Positions 54,692-64,000 of a stretch of DNA of 64,000 nucleotides are shown here, one piece after another. Below the pieces are notes generated by a model. It had not been told where the DNA came from. It saw only the letters and a program-made list of their open reading frames with translations, and ran no database searches. This stretch comes from DASRDU01 sp046331565 (GTDB lineage Bacteria > Acidobacteriota > Blastocatellia > RBC074). The translations under genes were made by a program, and so were the position numbers. The first letter of the stretch is position 1; the number at the start of each line of letters is the position of its first letter. Where the stretch lies: contig JAXLQP010000002.1 of NCBI GenBank assembly GCA_046331565.1, positions 186,001 through 250,000 of the forward strand. Reading direction: 5' to 3'.

Positions 54692-55135
54692 AGACAGAAG
54701 TGCGGGAGAGTCGGCGTGGATGACAACTGAAACAGCGAAACAGGCCGGTAAACTCTGGCTTCGGCGTCATTTCAACTGTAATCAGCGTTTGACAACGAAC
54801 TTGAATCATGCACAATACTGAAGACTCTGACAAGCGCCTGAAAGTTTCATCGTGGCTGTCCTGTTCACGTTACCGCTTTCAGGTTTCGCATCCCCTCAAA
54901 ACTGACTGATACACATTCTTTGCAGACACAAACTGCGGTCGGCAATGACCGCAGCCGGGAAAGTAGTTGGGAAAGCTGCCTGATCTTCTTCCCACAAGCA
55001 TCGCAGTCAGCCGGCGGGGCATCAAAGGTGGCCGTCAGATTTACGGGTTATTTTTCGTCAGCGCAGGTCTCGCTGTGCCGTGCTGGTGATGAAAGCATCC
55101 ACACAGTAGTTTCAGATTCGGAGGATCAATTTCAA
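54692..55135. other. 444-base non-coding gap upstream of the paralogous secreted proteins
   Basis: Divergent region between the M20 gene and the two paralogues. The frame of the first paralogue stays open upstream to 54920, but that part has no coding character; a GGAGGA ribosome site at about 55120 fixes ATG 55136. A short stem GCGGTC/GACCGC lies near 54934-54950. No known RNA element could be recognised. Confidence 0.5.
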
Positions 55136-56194
55136 ATGAAGAAGTTCAGCTTTCTGGTGATGATTGCGTTGCTGGCAACCGCATTTGCCGCTCTGCCTGC
55201 GCTGGCTCAGGACGATCCTGAAGGCAAGTGTTATCAGGACTGGTACGACGCCGCTCAGACCAAAAAAGACGTGCCCCTCGCGGCAAAACTTGGCAAGGAA
55301 TGTCTGGAAAAGTTTCCGCAGTCCAAAAATGCCAAATACTTTCAGGGTTCGATCAACAAATATCTCAACACCCTGCGCGGCAAATTTTATGAAGGCGTGC
55401 AGGCCTATTACGGCGGGCCGGACGGGGCCAGACTGACGGCGCTGGTCGAAGCGGGCGACAAGTTTCTGGCTGAAAAGCAGGCTTTCACCGGACAGGCAGG
55501 CGACGGCGGCGTAGCCATTTACACGGCGCTGACCACGGCCTTCGGCAGCATGAATGGTCACTTTGATCTCGACAAGGCGAAAGCCTACGCTGAGCAGGCG
55601 CTGCCGCTGCTTGAATCCACCACGCCGCCTGAACCCCTGACGCCGGAACAATACAGCGGGGCGCGTGATTCAGCCCTGGCGCGGCTCAATCAACTGCTCG
55701 GTTTTTATCAGCTCAAGCAGGCGACGCCGAATTATGAACAGGCCGAAGCGTTTCTGACCAAAGCCGCCGCCGTCAAATCAAAACAGCCGGGTGAAGGCTG
55801 GAAAGACCCGAACAATTACAATCTGCGCACCCAGGTTTACAACAATCAGTATCAGGCCCTGAGCAGCCAGTACCGCGCTCTGCCCGCCGACAAGCAGAGC
55901 GGTGATGAAGGCAAGGCGCTGCTGGAAAAACTCAATCCGGTCGTGGACAAGCTGATTATGGATTATGCCCGCGTGATTGCGCTCTCATCTGATCCGCGCC
56001 TCAAAGCATTGCAGGATGATGCAAAGGAAAGAATGGAAGCGTTCTGGAAGTTCAAATACAACAAGACCGACGGGATGGCCGATTACATCAAGGGCTATGA
56101 AACTGATCCGACCGTGAATCGCCCGCTGCCGCCAGTGCCGGAAACCCCGGCTCCGTCAGCAACTCCTGGCAAACCGGCAGCAGGCAAACCCTGA
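55136..56194 (+). CDS. Secreted helical-repeat protein, paralogue 1
   Basis: This 352-residue protein has a signal peptide (MKKFSFLVMIALLATAFAAL, ending ALAQDD). The body is rich in helix pairs of TPR type, for example AAKLGKECLEKFPQSKNAKY and ATPNYEQAEAFLTKAAAVKS. A short Pro/Ala tail (PETPAPSATPGKPAAGKP) closes it. It is clearly homologous over its length to the next gene. No family name is known to me. It may be a periplasmic or surface scaffold; the two genes are 43 bases apart and likely share a transcript. Confidence 0.8.
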   Translation: MKKFSFLVMIALLATAFAALPALAQDDPEGKCYQDWYDAAQTKKDVPLAAKLGKECLEKFPQSKNAKYFQGSINKYLNTLRGKFYEGVQAYYGGPDGARLTALVEAGDKFLAEKQAFTGQAGDGGVAIYTALTTAFGSMNGHFDLDKAKAYAEQALPLLESTTPPEPLTPEQYSGARDSALARLNQLLGFYQLKQATPNYEQAEAFLTKAAAVKSKQPGEGWKDPNNYNLRTQVYNNQYQALSSQYRALPADKQSGDEGKALLEKLNPVVDKLIMDYARVIALSSDPRLKALQDDAKERMEAFWKFKYNKTDGMADYIKGYETDPTVNRPLPPVPETPAPSATPGKPAAGKP

Positions 56195-56237
56195 TGTCGC
56201 GCAACCTGTTTCAACCTTTCGAGAGGAATCGTTCAGT

Positions 56238-57362
56238 ATGAAGAAGCTCAGCTTTCTGGTGATGATTATCATGCTGGCACTGTCATTCTCTGCGCTGCCG
56301 GTCATGGCGCAGGAGGATGAAGAAACCAAAGCCTACGGCGAATGGTACAAGGCTTACCAGGCCAAGGACTGGGCTTTGGTGGCGAGGCTGGCCAAAGACT
56401 TCGTCGCCAGATACCCCAACAATGCCAACGTCAAATTCGTCAAAGGCTCCATCGGCAAGTACCAGGCGACGCTGCTTGAGGCCTTCAATAACAGCCTGAA
56501 GGCCTATTCCGGCCCGAACCCGGATGCGGCCAAACTGGAACGGCTGATTGCCGACGGCGAAAAATATCTGGAAGAAAAACCCGATGATTTCGGCGTCACG
56601 GTCTTTATGGCGCTTTCGATGAGCAACGGCGTGCTTGGCAACTTTTACAAGGACACGGCCAAAGCCCAGACCTATGTCGAGAAGGCGCTGAAGCTGTCGG
56701 AAAACCCGACGCCGCCCGAAGGCTGGAAGCCTGATGATTACACCAAAACCGTCAACACGGCGCTGGCCAATCTCAACTTTTATCTGGGTTACCAGGCGCT
56801 CAACCAGGCCACGCCCAATCTCGACGATGCCGAGAAATATCTGACCAAAGCCGCGAGCGTGAAGTCGGCCACGCCCGGCGAAGGCTGGAAGGATGCGCGG
56901 GTGTACTGGACGCGCGCTGAAGTTCACGGCAAAAAGTACAGCGACCTGAGCAGGCAGTACAGCGCGCTGTCTGAAGACGACAAACGCGGCGACAGGGGCA
57001 AGGCATTGCTCGAACAGATCAATCCGCTGATTGATAAAATGATCGTGGATTACGCCCGCGTCGCGGCAGTGGCCACCTCTCCGGCCACGAAACAGTTTCA
57101 GGACGCGGCCCGCGATTCCCTGAAAACATACTGGGAATACAAGTACAAAAAGCCGGACGGAATGAATGAACTCGTCAAGGGCTTTGAAGCTGACCCGACC
57201 GTTGAGCAGACGCTGCCTGCCGCACCGGCAGAAGCCACCGCGCCGCCTCCGGTTGAAGCGGCGAAACTCAAGCCGGGAGTCAAACCAGGCGCAACCACAG
57301 GCAAGCCTGCGGCCACCAAACCAGCCGCCAAACCGGCAGCCGGACGCAGAAAACCGAGGTAG
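56238..57362 (+). CDS. Secreted helical-repeat protein, paralogue 2
   Basis: This 374-residue protein matches paralogue 1: the signal MKKLSFLVMIIMLALSFSAL is nearly the same, and the repeats ARLAKDFVARYPNNANVKFV and KYLTKAASVKSATPGEGWKD align with it. It differs in a longer basic Lys/Pro/Ala tail (TTGKPAATKPAAKPAAGRRK). Such tails often bind cell-wall polymers or nucleic acid. The pair arose by tandem duplication and has diverged. A strong terminator follows at 57410. Confidence 0.8.
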   Translation: MKKLSFLVMIIMLALSFSALPVMAQEDEETKAYGEWYKAYQAKDWALVARLAKDFVARYPNNANVKFVKGSIGKYQATLLEAFNNSLKAYSGPNPDAAKLERLIADGEKYLEEKPDDFGVTVFMALSMSNGVLGNFYKDTAKAQTYVEKALKLSENPTPPEGWKPDDYTKTVNTALANLNFYLGYQALNQATPNLDDAEKYLTKAASVKSATPGEGWKDARVYWTRAEVHGKKYSDLSRQYSALSEDDKRGDRGKALLEQINPLIDKMIVDYARVAAVATSPATKQFQDAARDSLKTYWEYKYKKPDGMNELVKGFEADPTVEQTLPAAPAEATAPPPVEAAKLKPGVKPGATTGKPAATKPAAKPAAGRRKPR

Positions 57363-57409
57363 CCTGTGCAGCAGCGGATTTACAATCCGCAGTAATGTAT
57401 TAAAATTCT

Positions 57410-57446
57410 GACCAGCTTTCGCATCCTGAAAGCTGGTCTTTATTTT
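57410..57446 (+). terminator. Rho-independent terminator after the paralogue pair
   Basis: An 11-base perfect stem GACCAGCTTTC / GAAAGCTGGTC with a seven-base loop is followed by TTTATTTT. It separates the paralogues from rnc. Confidence 0.92.
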
Positions 57447-57475
57447 GCCCCCGGCCCTGACACAGGAAAATCAGC

Positions 57476-58324
57476 TTGAGCGAAGAGAACAACACACAGA
57501 CCACTGCGGACTCACCCGCTGCCCGGCAGGATGTTCCGGTTTCACACGAAGAGATGCTGACCCGCCTTGAAGGCCAGATCGGATACACCTTCCGGGATCG
57601 CCAGTTGCTGCGCCGCGCGCTGACGCATCGTTCATTTGCCCACGAACAGCCGGAGCCGCGCCCGATGCACAACGAGGCGCTGGAATTTCTGGGCGATGCG
57701 GTGCTGGAATTTCTGATCAGCGCCTGGCTGCTGGAACTGCACCCGACCCAGACTGAAGGCACGCTTTCAAAATTGCGGGCTTACGCCGTGAGCGCCGTCA
57801 ACCTGCAAAAACACGCGGCCCGGCTTGGCCTGGGCGAATACCTGCTGCTCAATCGCGGTGAAGAAAAGACCGGCGGGCGCACCAAATCGGCGCTGCTCGT
57901 GGACGCTTACGAGGCGCTGATTGCCGCTATCTACCTGGACGGCGGCATCGAATCGGCCAGAAGTTTTGTGCGCGCAGAGTTCGCTGAAACCTTCACGGTC
58001 ATCAATCCTGACAACCTGGCGGCGACGGATTACAAAACGGCCCTGCAGGAACGCCTGCAGGCGCTCGGTTACAGCACGCCGAAATATGCCATCGTGGAAA
58101 GCCTCGGCCCCGATCATCGCCGCGTCTTTCAGGTCGAGGTGCTGCTGAGCGGCAAACGGCTGGCCACCGGCGAAGGCACGACCATCAAGGGCGCGCATCA
58201 GGCCGCCGCCCGCGCCGCGCTTGATTCCATCAGTTCAAATCAGGAAATTTCGCCGAAGCCTGAACCAGCGGACATCGCTGCGCCGGAAACTGCCGAAGCT
58301 CAGTCCCTGCCAGACGAGTCTTGA
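57476..58324 (+). CDS. rnc: Ribonuclease III
   Basis: This 282-residue enzyme cuts double-stranded RNA. The signature NEALEFLGDAVLEFL carries the catalytic acidic residues near residues 66-80, and the second acidic site follows in LVDAYEALIAAIYLDGG. A C-terminal double-stranded-RNA-binding domain starts at about residue 183 (DYKTALQERLQALGYSTPKY). The start is TTG 57476. It is longer than usual by a charged C-terminal tail of about 30 residues. It precedes lepB, a common pairing. It is of special note because the many long hairpins in this window would be natural substrates. Confidence 0.96.
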   Translation: MSEENNTQTTADSPAARQDVPVSHEEMLTRLEGQIGYTFRDRQLLRRALTHRSFAHEQPEPRPMHNEALEFLGDAVLEFLISAWLLELHPTQTEGTLSKLRAYAVSAVNLQKHAARLGLGEYLLLNRGEEKTGGRTKSALLVDAYEALIAAIYLDGGIESARSFVRAEFAETFTVINPDNLAATDYKTALQERLQALGYSTPKYAIVESLGPDHRRVFQVEVLLSGKRLATGEGTTIKGAHQAAARAALDSISSNQEISPKPEPADIAAPETAEAQSLPDES

Positions 58325-58427
58325 ACAAATCACCTTGCGGCCCTTATATTGCCTGATTACGGCTCCAGAAATCGGAACTTCAGTGTGAGCGTGAGTTCAT
58401 CGTGCCGCTGATGTTCGGCCCGGAAAG

Positions 58428-59264
<837 letters not shown>

Positions 59265-59304
59265 GCCGGAAGATCGCTCAACTCAGTTTTGAAGTAGTCT
59301 GAAA

Positions 59305-59360
59305 AACTGGCGGGACACAGTGCTGACCGTTGCGCTGTGATCCCGCCAGTTCTCTTTTTT
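59305..59360 (+). terminator. Rho-independent terminator after lepB
   Basis: The stem AACTGGCGGGACACAG pairs with CTGTGATCCCGCCAGTT (one bulge) around a loop of about 14 bases and is followed by CTCTTTTTT. Confidence 0.9.
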
Positions 59361-59494
59361 CCTGCCTCGTTCAATTTGACCTCAGCACGCAAAACCTCAG
59401 AAGAACCGGGGCAATTCAGCATTTCCATCGGGTGACTATGCCAATCGTCAGCGCCTGCGCCCCGCACGGGCTGACCCTCACAAGGAAGACAACG

Positions 59495-59986
59495 ATGCAC
59501 GGTGCTGCCAGCCTCACTCTGCGCCTCCGGCTGAAGATTCTGACTCTGACTGGTCTGATTATTTTGTGCGGGCTGCTCGCGCCGACCCGGCTGACGAGCG
59601 CGCAAACCTTTGCCCGCGAAGTGCAGGCGAAACTTTCCTCGGCCACAGTGCTGACCGAACCGGAACGCGAACCGGCAGTCGTGGCCGAACTCGCCCTGCT
59701 GCTGCCTGACAAATCGCAGCGCATCAGCAGCCGCATCGTCCTTCATCGCCTGACGCTCAATGCCGCGAGCGCGACGGCGGGCTGGTTCAGAATTTACAAC
59801 CAGCACGATGACGTAATTTTTGAAGGCCGCTGGATGGCGACGACCTTCCGGCAGGGCGAAACGCTCATCAGCCTTGAAGGACGCGGCGATGAGGAGTTTG
59901 CGGCAAGGCGGCTCAAACTCAAGCTCAGAGCAGTCACCGATGCAGAAACGACGCTGAGCGGCGAAGGAACAGGCGAAATCAGATAG
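59495..59986 (+). CDS. Small secreted protein of unknown function
   Basis: This 163-residue protein begins at ATG 59495 after AAGGAAG. It has a hydrophobic signal (LKILTLTGLIILCGLL, cleavage near LTSAQ). The mature part looks beta-rich with SRIVLHRLTLNAASAT and GRWMATTFRQGETLISLEG. No family was recognised. An earlier in-frame ATG at 59330 lies inside the lepB terminator and is rejected. It stands alone before the CLC gene. Confidence 0.65.
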   Translation: MHGAASLTLRLRLKILTLTGLIILCGLLAPTRLTSAQTFAREVQAKLSSATVLTEPEREPAVVAELALLLPDKSQRISSRIVLHRLTLNAASATAGWFRIYNQHDDVIFEGRWMATTFRQGETLISLEGRGDEEFAARRLKLKLRAVTDAETTLSGEGTGEIR

Positions 59987-60065
59987 TTGCAGATTGGCGA
60001 TGGCAAGGCTAAGATGCCTGTGTCCTGAAAGCAGAGTCCCGGTATTTTCAACCTGAGGTTACACC

Positions 60066-61871
60066 TTGCAACGCGCACAGATCAGGCGCAGGTGGTATCG
60101 CACTGAACTGCGAATAACACACTTCTTCGACCGCCTCGGATTACCTGACAACCAGAAACTATTGCTCGTCACGCTGCTGATCGGAGGCATCTGCGGCGTG
60201 GTCGCCGTGTTGTTTCACGTCCTGATTCGCGCGGCTGAACGCAACATCATCCGGCACGTCTTTATGGCGACCGGCTGGAAGCAGGTTGTGCTGACGCTGC
60301 TCGTGCCGACGCTGGGCGGGCTGGTCGTCGGAGTGCTGTTGCAGTTCTGGGTGCCTGATGCGCGCGGCAGCGGCATTCCGCAGGTCAGAACCGCTTTCTT
60401 TTTCAATCACGGTCGCATTCCGCTCAAATCAGCCGTTGGCAAAATGACCGTCGCGGTCATCAGCCTGGGCACGGGCGCGTCAATCGGACGCGAAGGGCCG
60501 ACCGTGCAGATTTGCGCGGCTGTCTCGTCTTTCCTGGGTCGCTTCTTTGCCGTTTCGCGTCGCCGCCTGATGGAAATCATTCCGGTCGGGTCAGCCGCCG
60601 GAGTCGCCGCCGCCTTCAACACGCCCATCGCCGCCGTGACGTTTGCCTTTGAAGAAATCATCGGCGACCTCAACCAGAAAATGCTCGGCGGCATCGTCAT
60701 TGCGGCGGTGCTGGCTTCCGCGATTGCGCGCGGCGTTGAAGGCCAGGGGCCGATCTTTGCCAAAGTTCCAGCCTATGGTCTGAGACATCCGGCGGAACTG
60801 ATTTTCTACGTCCTGCTCGGAGCCATCGTGGCGGGCGCGGCAGTCTTTTTCAGTCGCACGCTGCTGCGGCTGCGCCTGATCTTTCGTCGCCTGCGCGGAG
60901 TTCCGGCGTGGCTGAAACCAGCCATCGGCGGGCTGGCTGTCGGTATTGTGGGATTGTTTGCGCCGCAGGCGATGGGCGGCGGTTACGACACGATGTCGGC
61001 GGCGCTCAAGGGCGATTTGAACGCGCTGCCGCTGACGCTGATGATGACGCTGGTCGTGGCCAAGATCGTGACGACAGTGCTGTCGTACAGTTCAGGCGGA
61101 TCAGGCGGCATCTTTGCGCCCTCGATGTTCATCGGCGCGATGGTCGGCGGCACGCTCGGACAGATTGTCAGTGTGATCTTTCCCAACAGTCCGACTGCGC
61201 CGGGCGCGTTTGCGCTGGTGGGAATGGGCGCGATGTTCTGCGGCGTGATTCGCGCGCCGATCACTTCGGTGCTGATCATTTTTGAGATGACCAGCAATTA
61301 CACGCTGATTCTGCCGCTGATGATCGCCAACGCGACGAGTTACATTGTCGCTTCGCGGCTGCAGCCCGTGCCGATTTACGAAGCCCTGCTGATGCAGGAC
61401 GGCATTCACCTGCCGCAGTCAAGGCCGACCGCGCCGCTCAATAAAATCACGGCTGGCAGCGTCATGACCCGCGAAGTGCTGACGCTGCACGCTGACCACA
61501 GCGTGCGCGATGCTTTTACCGAGGCGCTCAACAGCGGTCATCACGGTTTTCCGGTCGTCGAAACCATCGGTGGCCGACAGCAGATGTCCGGCTTCATCAC
61601 CTTCAACGATCTGAAGCAACTGATTGAGCAGGGCAAGGGCGAACTCGCGCTCGGAGAGGTGGCGATCAGAGATGTCATTCACGCTCATCCTGACCACACG
61701 CTTGACCGCGTCATGCTCAAGCTCGGACAGGAAGAGTTGTCGCTGCTGCCGGTGGTCAGCCGGACTGACCCGACCCGCCTGGTCGGGGTTATTTCAATGC
61801 GCGATGTGGTGCGCGCTCAGGCCCGGCTGACGCAGGATGAAAACGGGCATCACGGAAAAAAGAAGCACTGA
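60066..61871 (+). CDS. clcA: CLC-type chloride/proton antiporter with C-terminal CBS pair
   Basis: This 601-residue protein has the CLC selectivity motifs GSGIPQV, GREGPTVQ (with the gating glutamate that marks H+/Cl- exchangers) and GGSGGIFAPSMFIG. About sixteen helical segments are spread over residues 20-440. Two CBS domains occupy about 465-590 (SVMTREVLTLHADHSVRDAF; VIHAHPDHTLDRVMLKLGQ). The start is TTG 60066. CBS pairs usually sense nucleotides. It probably helps in acid or ion homeostasis. It is a single gene. Confidence 0.93.
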   Translation: MQRAQIRRRWYRTELRITHFFDRLGLPDNQKLLLVTLLIGGICGVVAVLFHVLIRAAERNIIRHVFMATGWKQVVLTLLVPTLGGLVVGVLLQFWVPDARGSGIPQVRTAFFFNHGRIPLKSAVGKMTVAVISLGTGASIGREGPTVQICAAVSSFLGRFFAVSRRRLMEIIPVGSAAGVAAAFNTPIAAVTFAFEEIIGDLNQKMLGGIVIAAVLASAIARGVEGQGPIFAKVPAYGLRHPAELIFYVLLGAIVAGAAVFFSRTLLRLRLIFRRLRGVPAWLKPAIGGLAVGIVGLFAPQAMGGGYDTMSAALKGDLNALPLTLMMTLVVAKIVTTVLSYSSGGSGGIFAPSMFIGAMVGGTLGQIVSVIFPNSPTAPGAFALVGMGAMFCGVIRAPITSVLIIFEMTSNYTLILPLMIANATSYIVASRLQPVPIYEALLMQDGIHLPQSRPTAPLNKITAGSVMTREVLTLHADHSVRDAFTEALNSGHHGFPVVETIGGRQQMSGFITFNDLKQLIEQGKGELALGEVAIRDVIHAHPDHTLDRVMLKLGQEELSLLPVVSRTDPTRLVGVISMRDVVRAQARLTQDENGHHGKKKH

Positions 61872-61898
61872 CCCGGCCCGCATAAAGTCAGGCGGCGA

Positions 61899-62366
61899 TC
61901 ACGAAGTCACTTTCTGCACCAGCATTCCGGTCAGCACCAGCGAGTAATAAACCAGCCAGATCAGACCGATCACCAGAGAAGCAACGCTCAGCGCAATGCC
62001 CGTGATGGCGCGCTTGCGAGTCACGGCCCAGTCTTCATCCTCTTTGCCTTCAGTTGCCAGCACGTTCATCACTTTGATCCCGGCAAAGAGAATGCCTGCC
62101 GCCAGCGCAATTGCCGCGAGCGCCAGCAACGGCGAGAAGATCAGCCTTGCGCCGCCCAGCACCGCCACCGTAATTCCCAGCATGCGAAAGTAACGTGTGC
62201 CGCCAAGTCCGAGCACAGCGGCTCCGATCCCGATCATTACTGCCGGGCCGCAGAGAACGACCGAGCCAATCAGCGCGATGGCTCCGAACATCCTGACCAG
62301 ACGCGCATCGTTGACAGCCTGAATGTATGGGCTGACTACTTTTTCTTCAGCGAACAACTGATTCAT
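61899..62366 (-). CDS. Unknown four-helix membrane protein
   Basis: This 155-residue protein has hydrophobic stretches at about residues 25-50, 60-76, 80-100 and 122-147. A charged loop KEDEDWAVTRKR separates the last two. GAGG-type ribosome site GGAGGGC lies just before ATG 62366. No family is recognised. It follows the YtcJ-like amidohydrolase on the same strand by 50 bases, so they may be co-transcribed. Confidence 0.65.
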   Translation of the reverse strand: MNQLFAEEKVVSPYIQAVNDARLVRMFGAIALIGSVVLCGPAVMIGIGAAVLGLGGTRYFRMLGITVAVLGGARLIFSPLLALAAIALAAGILFAGIKVMNVLATEGKEDEDWAVTRKRAITGIALSVASLVIGLIWLVYYSLVLTGMLVQKVTS

Positions 62367-62390
62367 GTGTGCCCTCCTTCAATCAAACCT

Positions 62391-62408
62391 GACAAGCTAC
62401 AGCTTGTC
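62391..62408. repeat. Small hairpin between two minus-strand genes
   Basis: An eight-base perfect stem, GACAAGCT with AGCTTGTC, encloses two bases. No T-run follows on either strand, so a terminator role is doubtful. Confidence 0.5.
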
Positions 62409-62416
62409 GGACAACA

Positions 62417-64000
<1,584 letters not shown>

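Noticed and set aside
54940..55130. Possible riboswitch upstream of the paralogous secreted proteins
   Set aside because: GGGAAAG-like strings recur but no cobalamin, c-di-GMP or other known core could be lined up.
59330..59494. Earlier start for the secreted protein at 59495
   Set aside because: The upstream in-frame codons overlap the lepB terminator, and the signal peptide and ribosome site fit 59495.

Overview
The window looks like a chromosomal stretch of an Acidobacteriota genome, most likely class Blastocatellia. This is inferred from three things. There is an Oar-like TonB-dependent receptor with an N-terminal carboxypeptidase-regulatory domain (8037-11405). There is a giant NHL propeller ending in the Solibacter-type TIGR03437 domain (33323-36478). 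Many enzymes are of the Acidobacteria type, in a moderately GC-rich background. No rRNA, tRNA, CRISPR array, prophage or plasmid module was seen. Both ends cut genes: a dihydroorotase at the left and a YtcJ-like amidohydrolase at the right.

Layout. 1-5333 is a split pyrimidine locus: pyrR-pyrB-(membrane protein)-pyrC on the minus strand, a DUF1499 protein, then pyrK-pyrD on the plus strand. 5330-16664 runs rightward: M23 peptidase, type I phosphodiesterase, the Oar-like receptor, a zinc-ribbon protein, arsC, a TauE/SafE permease, a diiron ferritin-like oxidase and a PQQ dehydrogenase with a cytochrome c tail. 16794-22086 is a leftward surface-glycan-type operon (two methyltransferases, GT2, a four-helix-bundle protein, asnB). 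22273-26956 holds two Gfo/Idh/MocA oxidoreductases, an MFS transporter, a decayed antitoxin/PIN-toxin pair and a VOC protein. 27161-33254 holds a RodZ-like protein, guaB, typA and a GntR(YtrA)-SPFH pair with a clear operator. 33323-42275 holds the NHL protein, a GNAT, an unknown secreted protein, a LolC/E-like permease and lysS. 42493-53406 is mixed housekeeping, including a DUF255 protein, an HD-GYP-like protein, a D12-methyltransferase-like protein without its catalytic motif, an MFS transporter, a YCF48 propeller and a CsgG-like/TonB-C fusion. 53537-64000 holds an M20 peptidase, two paralogous secreted repeat proteins, rnc, lepB, a CLC chloride/proton antiporter and a YtcJ amidohydrolase.

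The most striking feature is in the gaps. At least thirteen intergenic or intra-operonic inverted repeats are present, in two architectural classes. Class 1 has arms built from 2-5 tandem copies of a 7-9 base unit around a 30-70 base loop. In two cases the loop is about 400 bases and carries a gene of the 23S-rRNA-intervening-sequence (S23, four-helix-bundle) family. These two elements (3972-4433 and 18694-19122) resemble the IVS elements of Leptospira and Coxiella 23S rRNA, but lie inside protein-coding operons. One supplies the N-terminus of PyrD and the other overlaps the stop codon of a glycosyltransferase. Class 2 elements look like REP doublets (REPINs): inverted pairs of a GTAG or GGAG head plus a small palindrome, with at least four and probably five unrelated sequence families. 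No RAYT transposase is in the window. The S23 elements with their empty relatives are my best candidate for an undescribed system.
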